A stretch of DNA of 64,000 nt from JAFGPS01 sp964570855 (GTDB lineage Bacteria > Planctomycetota > Phycisphaerae > Sedimentisphaerales > Anaerobacaceae), in the NCBI GenBank assembly GCA_964570855.1, contig CAZMZR010000001.1, positions 37,195 through 101,194 of the forward strand. The letters run 5' to 3'. Below the pieces are notes generated by a model that saw nothing but the letters and a program-made list of their open reading frames with translations, ran no database searches and was not told the origin of the DNA. The translations under genes and the position numbers were made by a program. The first letter of the stretch is position 1. Each line of letters begins with the position of its first letter. Below are positions 60,024 through 64,000 of the stretch, one piece after another.

Positions 60024-61232
60024 TTATCTTCCAATCACTTGCGGCTGAATTCTTACGTTCGGGCGGACGTTCCGCTGGTGGTAGTGCATCTTCAGCTCTT
60101 TTGTCGCCGGGCCTGATTTGGTGCGGGCCGGTAAGGTTATCTCGAATTCGAGTGTATTGGCGTCTTTTTTCTTGTAATCCTTATCGAGATTCAGTCGCTT
60201 GCCGTCCATGGTGCAATTTTCCATGTCCCACTGTCCGGGGATGTGCTGTATCATTGTCAGCACCGCCGGGCTGTCCTTGAAATTCTCGATCTTGGCGGTA
60301 ATTTCCTCATCGGTATCGTACATAACCATTTGCCGGCTGTCGTTTCTGCGTACGTTAATTCGTGTGTCTGTTGTTTTTCGTTGTGTCACGACGATGTCAC
60401 GACTATCGCCTATGTAAAGCTCCATTTTTTCGCCGACCGGCACCAGAATGGCATTATCTTCGCCCAAAAATATCGTGCTCTCATGCCCATCGTCCTGGAA
60501 AAGTCGTGCCTTGCCGCCCCATAAAGCGAACTTGCCTAAGCCGCTTTTCGCATCGTTGACAATCCGATAGCTGACTGGGATTCCCACGTTCCTGTTTTCA
60601 AGCTCTTCCGGGTCCCAGGGCAGCCTGGCTGAATCGAACGTCCAGATTTTAGTAATCGGTACCTGGTTTGCTTTCAGGAAAAGCAGTTGCTTTGTCTCTT
60701 CGTGGTCTATTCCCTGCTCGAAGGCCGCGCCATAATCCAGCAGCACCCGCGCCTTCTCGAAATCTTCACCTGAGAAGTTCCGCAGGATGATGAAGCTCTT
60801 CAAATCTACCTTTGTCTCTTCTTTGTCGGCAATCGCCTTATACGTAATAAGCCTGTCGATATTGCTTAGCAGATAGCTGATTCTCACCGTCTCGGCGTAG
60901 TTGCCTTCGCTGCTGATGTCCCAGACTAAAGCGGCTTCGTTCGGCGGATAACTGACGCTAAGAAGCGTCACGTTCTCCGGATGGTCGAGCGCCTGTAACC
61001 GAATCGAATCGGCGTCGATAGAGACGGACTTCCATGAAAAGTCCACTTTATTAAGACCCTGTTGAAGCGTTAAAACCCGCTCTTCTTCGATGAGTGTCGC
61101 CTGCGGATTATCCAGGCGGATAACAGTCGCCGCCCGTTCCGGCAGGGCAACTAATTTTATCCTGGCCTGAGTCGTGGCGACAAATCCCAAAGCGAGTACG
61201 ACGGCTAAAATTTTATTTGTCTTACTATTCAT
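60024..61232 (-). CDS. Secreted DUF4139-like protein, second gene
   Basis: A 402-residue exported protein, signal peptide 1-23 (LALGFVATTQA). It is a more distant member of the same family: VIRLDNPQATLIEEERVLTL, ISYLLSNIDRLITYKAIAD, RNFSGEDFEKARVLLDYG and a C-terminal KDSPAVLTMIQHIPGQWDME. AAGGAG eight bases before the ATG. It sits 25 bases after the anti-sigma gene and 35 before the other secreted homologue, so all belong to one operon. Confidence 0.82.
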   Translation of the reverse strand: MNSKTNKILAVVLALGFVATTQARIKLVALPERAATVIRLDNPQATLIEEERVLTLQQGLNKVDFSWKSVSIDADSIRLQALDHPENVTLLSVSYPPNEAALVWDISSEGNYAETVRISYLLSNIDRLITYKAIADKEETKVDLKSFIILRNFSGEDFEKARVLLDYGAAFEQGIDHEETKQLLFLKANQVPITKIWTFDSARLPWDPEELENRNVGIPVSYRIVNDAKSGLGKFALWGGKARLFQDDGHESTIFLGEDNAILVPVGEKMELYIGDSRDIVVTQRKTTDTRINVRRNDSRQMVMYDTDEEITAKIENFKDSPAVLTMIQHIPGQWDMENCTMDGKRLNLDKDYKKKDANTLEFEITLPARTKSGPATKELKMHYHQRNVRPNVRIQPQVIGR

Positions 61233-61257
61233 GATTCTATCTCCTTTTCAAGTTAGT

Positions 61258-63120
61258 TTATTGTTTCATTTCATCTTCTCGCATGCCGTGATAAGTACGT
61301 ACCGTATATTCGAATGAACTTTTACTTCTCGGCTCGATTGTAAGATTGAATCGGGCGCGTGTAATATCGTATTTTTCGTAAGGTAATTCGCTTTGCAGCG
61401 TCCAGAACTTCGTACCGAAGTCACGAGTAATCTCGATTTCCACCGGCAGCGTCCGGGTATTTGTGATTTCGACTTTCCATGTTCGCAGCTCGTCCCAGCC
61501 GGTTATATTGTCGTTCGCATCGAACATGTAATTTTCCATCTGAAAGTCCATCAGCTTTGGCTCGACCTGTACCAGCCTTGCCGGACCGAGGTTCAGTTCC
61601 ACTTCTTCGTTGACAGGAATATACTTAACATTAGCGCCGCCGATGTATGACAGGTGTCCCTGCTTATCGGCACGGCCGTATATTTTTACGTTACCGTCGG
61701 GGATGGGAGTTTCGCCGAGATTATGGTCCCGGTCATTGGTGAATTTTACAAATCGTATTGTCCCCTCGCCCCAACGATTCTCGTCATATTTATATAGGCT
61801 CTCGATTTCAATATCATCGGCCTCGAACGAGAGCAGTCTTTTGCCCCATTCGTTGGGGATGGTTTCGGTTCCTTCGATCGAATAAAGGAAATATTCGCTC
61901 AGTCCTTCTTTGATTATTTCTTTAAGTCCGAGATCATCAATCTCCTTCATTTTTTCGAATTCAAGTGATTCAAGTTTATCTGTGACGTCATATTTAATCT
62001 CGTCTCCGAAAGTACCGCCAACGCCGCCTTTTCTATCGTGAATCTGTATCGGGCTGCCATACGGATATTGCCGCCTTGCCAATTCGGCGACTTGATCGAG
62101 GATATGGACCTGGCCGACAATCAGTCTTGTTTGTGCATCTTCGTAGTCTTCGCCGCTGTTGTTGGTTACCCGCACGTAGCCATTCAAGTGCATCGATTTT
62201 TCATCCTGCGACAGCGTCCCCATGTAAAACGCCCGCCAGGACAGGCCGCTCGTGAAGTATGTTATCTCGAACGGTACCCGGCCGCTGATTTTAGAATGGA
62301 TGAGCCAGCGACCAAGCTCTCGCAGCCTCGCCGGGAAAACCAACTGCTGTATATCGATTTTGTCTTTCTGCTCCAATGGCTCCAGACTCAATGAAGTCGG
62401 GTCTATCAGCGTATTTGCCCACATGAATTGCAGCCAGTTCCAGCCCTTTTTCATTGTGATGTTCCGCTTCTCACGTACCAGCGTTAAATCTGCGGAATTG
62501 TAAATCGTAATCTGCACACTCTCTCTTCTGGGCAGGATAACTAATTCTATCGCACTTGCCGGGGCGAAGGGCGGCTGTTCGATTGTTCCTTCCATCATTT
62601 CCGTTTCAATTCCGGCATGTAAAGAAGACTCACCGGCCTTATCCGCCCTTGGTTTCGCCGATGCAACTATTTTCTCAGAAGCATTCCCTCTGTCCGTATC
62701 TGTAAGTAGTGTTCTTTCGATTTCTTCGGCAGATGTAATCTGACTCGTTGGTTGGGATGATTCATTTAATGTTTCATCTGTCTGTCTCTCATCCCTGCCT
62801 GTATTGGTAATCAACAATAATCCCAGCAGCAGTACGGCGGCGGCAGTGAACCAGAAGGGCTTGCTGATAAAAAAGATTCTTGCCGGTGTCGGTTTTTTTG
62901 CCTGTTCGAGAACCTGCGAAACCAGCTCTTCGGATGCTTTAACTTCACCGCGTAATAAATCCAGCGCTGTAAATTTGCGTTTGAGTTTTTCCAGATGGTC
63001 ACGGCATTGGGCGCAGCTTTCCAAGTGGGCGGCGATTTCTTCGGCCTGTATATCCGTGGCCAGCTTGAACTGGTATTCGATAAGCTGTTGTTCTGTGAGA
63101 TGATTTTCCATATTACTCAT
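61258..63120 (-). CDS. Anti-sigma factor with DUF4139-type ectodomain
   Basis: A 620-residue fusion. The cytoplasmic N-terminus is a zinc-binding anti-sigma domain, with the HxxxCxxC motif in AAHLESCAQCRDHLEKL (about 31-47). A single membrane helix is at about 86-104 (FWFTAAAVLLLGLLLITNT), then a linker (to about 190), then a full DUF4139-type domain (about 190-620) strongly similar to the third gene (TIYNSADLTLVREKR, SGLSWRAFYMGTLS). ATGA overlap with the sigma gene. Expected topology: ectodomain outside, zinc finger holding the sigma factor. The ATG at 63111 is an alternative start. Confidence 0.88.
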   Translation of the reverse strand: MSNMENHLTEQQLIEYQFKLATDIQAEEIAAHLESCAQCRDHLEKLKRKFTALDLLRGEVKASEELVSQVLEQAKKPTPARIFFISKPFWFTAAAVLLLGLLLITNTGRDERQTDETLNESSQPTSQITSAEEIERTLLTDTDRGNASEKIVASAKPRADKAGESSLHAGIETEMMEGTIEQPPFAPASAIELVILPRRESVQITIYNSADLTLVREKRNITMKKGWNWLQFMWANTLIDPTSLSLEPLEQKDKIDIQQLVFPARLRELGRWLIHSKISGRVPFEITYFTSGLSWRAFYMGTLSQDEKSMHLNGYVRVTNNSGEDYEDAQTRLIVGQVHILDQVAELARRQYPYGSPIQIHDRKGGVGGTFGDEIKYDVTDKLESLEFEKMKEIDDLGLKEIIKEGLSEYFLYSIEGTETIPNEWGKRLLSFEADDIEIESLYKYDENRWGEGTIRFVKFTNDRDHNLGETPIPDGNVKIYGRADKQGHLSYIGGANVKYIPVNEEVELNLGPARLVQVEPKLMDFQMENYMFDANDNITGWDELRTWKVEITNTRTLPVEIEITRDFGTKFWTLQSELPYEKYDITRARFNLTIEPRSKSSFEYTVRTYHGMREDEMKQ

Positions 63121-63707
63121 AATTCGACCTCCGGCAATCTTTGCGCCAGAGTCCTAAGCGCCCTGAACATTTGTGTTTTCACCGTCCCGACGGAACAGCC
63201 TAAAGCCAGCGCCACTTCCCTGTAGCTGAGCTGCTGATAATATGCAAGGACGAGCGTTGCCCGCTGTCTGTCGGGAAGCGATTTTATTGCCCGCCTAACC
63301 TGCTCGATTTGTTCGGTCTTTTCCGCTTCTGCCGATGGGTTGCCGGAGTTATCCGTTATCGCCGCTGTAAATTCTTCGCCGTTGCAGTCTGTAAGGTTTA
63401 GTTTCTTCTGCCGTGAAGAGACCCTTATCTTTTTCCGTAATCCGTCGAGGGCTATATTTGATGCAATCTTAAAGAGCCAGCTTTTGAATTCGTCGCCTTT
63501 GAGAGTATGGGACTTTTCGTGTACACGTTTGAAAGTTTCCTGGAAAAGGTCTTCGGCTTGTTCTCTATTACCGGTCATGTGTATCAAATATCCCAAAACA
63601 TTATCCCCATATCGGCATACAAGTTCACCGAACGCCCTCGGGTCGCCCTCACGATGGGCATCGATTAAGTTCCTGTCAGTGTTTTCCATCGAGGCTATTT
63701 GCTCCAT
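63117..63707 (-). CDS. ECF RNA polymerase sigma factor
   Basis: A 196-residue ECF factor. Region 2 is at about 25-95 (VCRYGDNVLGYLIHMTGNRE, AEDLFQETFKRVHEKS) and region 4 at about 138-190 (LPDRQRATLVLAYYQQLSYR, EVALALGCSVGTVKTQMF). It is bound by the anti-sigma encoded downstream with a 4-base overlap. An ECF-like promoter lies just before it; if real, the transcript starts near 63711, so ATG 63689 (GGAG 12 bases upstream) is a plausible alternative to 63707. Confidence 0.95.
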   Translation of the reverse strand: MEQIASMENTDRNLIDAHREGDPRAFGELVCRYGDNVLGYLIHMTGNREQAEDLFQETFKRVHEKSHTLKGDEFKSWLFKIASNIALDGLRKKIRVSSRQKKLNLTDCNGEEFTAAITDNSGNPSAEAEKTEQIEQVRRAIKSLPDRQRATLVLAYYQQLSYREVALALGCSVGTVKTQMFRALRTLAQRLPEVEL

Positions 63708-63718
63708 ATACCGCTATA

Positions 63719-63746
63719 GACGAATATGTTAGCTTATCGGTTGACA
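63719..63746 (-). promoter_or_regulatory. ECF-type promoter of the sigma/DUF4139 operon
   Basis: On the minus strand TGTCAACC and CGTC are separated by 16 bases, the pattern of ECF-dependent promoters (AAC-containing -35, CGTC -10). It implies autoregulation by the sigma factor encoded next. Confidence 0.55.
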
Positions 63747-63857
63747 AATGATGAAACAAATTTTTTATAAAATTCAAGCTGATTGCCGACATTTTTCCGG
63801 CTTTTTTGAAATGATGACCGAATATATGGTCGGTTTATTCTGATAAAACTCGATCCT

Positions 63858-64000
63858 TTACAGCATAGCGAGCCAGCCGCCGTCGATGTAAATGATTTGG
63901 CCCGTTAGAAAATCGGCTTCACTCGAAGCGAGTAAAACGGCCGTGCCCACCAGGTCTTCCGGTCGTCCCCATCTGGCAAGGGGGGTTTTGGACAGGACCC
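63858..64000 (-). CDS. SDR-family oxidoreductase (3' end only)
   Basis: The C-terminal 46 residues of a short-chain dehydrogenase, running off the window edge. The tail has the SDR ending TPLARWGRPEDLVGTAVLLA, SSEADFLTG and GQIIYIDGGWLAML, closest by eye to gluconate 5-dehydrogenase or KduD-like enzymes. The active site (YxxxK) lies outside the window, so substrate class is tentative. Confidence 0.85.
   Translation of the reverse strand, partial: VLSKTPLARWGRPEDLVGTAVLLASSEADFLTGQIIYIDGGWLAML

Overview
The window is from a bacterial chromosome that looks planctomycetal, most likely class Phycisphaerae (Sedimentisphaerales-like). This is an inference from gene content. The markers are a LamG-type giant secreted protein, a secreted beta-propeller ending in a planctomycete-style dockerin, four ECF-type sigma factors each followed by an unusual membrane or secreted partner, DUF4139 proteins, a Minf_1886 protein, a class II ribonucleotide reductase and GH51 arabinofuranosidase. 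No phage, IS transposase or CRISPR array was seen. One tRNA (Cys) is present.

Layout. 1-6.4 kb: tail of a response regulator, hldD (LPS heptose), a 31-residue small-protein unit with its own promoter and terminator, tatAC, and a secreted LamG protein. 6.4-11.4 kb: an MBL/beta-CASP nuclease with a palindromic operator, a divergent RNase HII-like protein, a ferritin-like protein, a macrodomain protein, a PilZ protein and tRNA-Cys. 11.9-17.8 kb: a tripartite MacAB/TolC-type export operon. 17.8-25.5 kb: a sodium symporter with a small partner, a sigma factor/basic protein/Thr-tRNA-editing-domain cassette, and two secreted proteins (propeller-dockerin and a Ser/Asn- and Tyr-rich TPR protein). 25.7-36.8 kb: tyrS, GH51, small unknown genes, nrdJ, clpC. 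36.9-40.9 kb: an ECF operon ending in a long ankyrin protein. 41.1-44.3 kb: an RNase HI-PurN fusion, a zinc-ribbon protein and an M20 peptidase. 44.3-55.3 kb: a run of co-directional genes (methyltransferase, EamA exporter, four GNATs, Asd, DinB, PLP aminotransferase, QueG-like, PhzF, lipoprotein hydrolase, C_GCAxxG_C_C protein, DapF homologue) headed by a structured, terminated leader RNA. 55.4-64 kb: a Minf_1886 gene, a second sigma operon, a REP-like element, and a sigma/anti-sigma operon in which the anti-sigma factor carries the same DUF4139-type domain as two secreted proteins encoded downstream. An SDR gene is cut by the window end.

Best candidates for something undescribed: (1) a sigma factor-linked, bacterial, free-standing archaeal-type threonyl-tRNA editing domain with an unknown C-terminal half; (2) a single polypeptide joining RNase HI to PurN with both active sites intact; (3) an anti-sigma factor fused to a DUF4139-type ectodomain next to two secreted homologues and under an ECF-like promoter; (4) a strong promoter-structured RNA-terminator unit ahead of a SAM methyltransferase; (5) a DapF homologue with both catalytic cysteines changed to serine. 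No database search or alignment was run; all family calls are by reading motifs.
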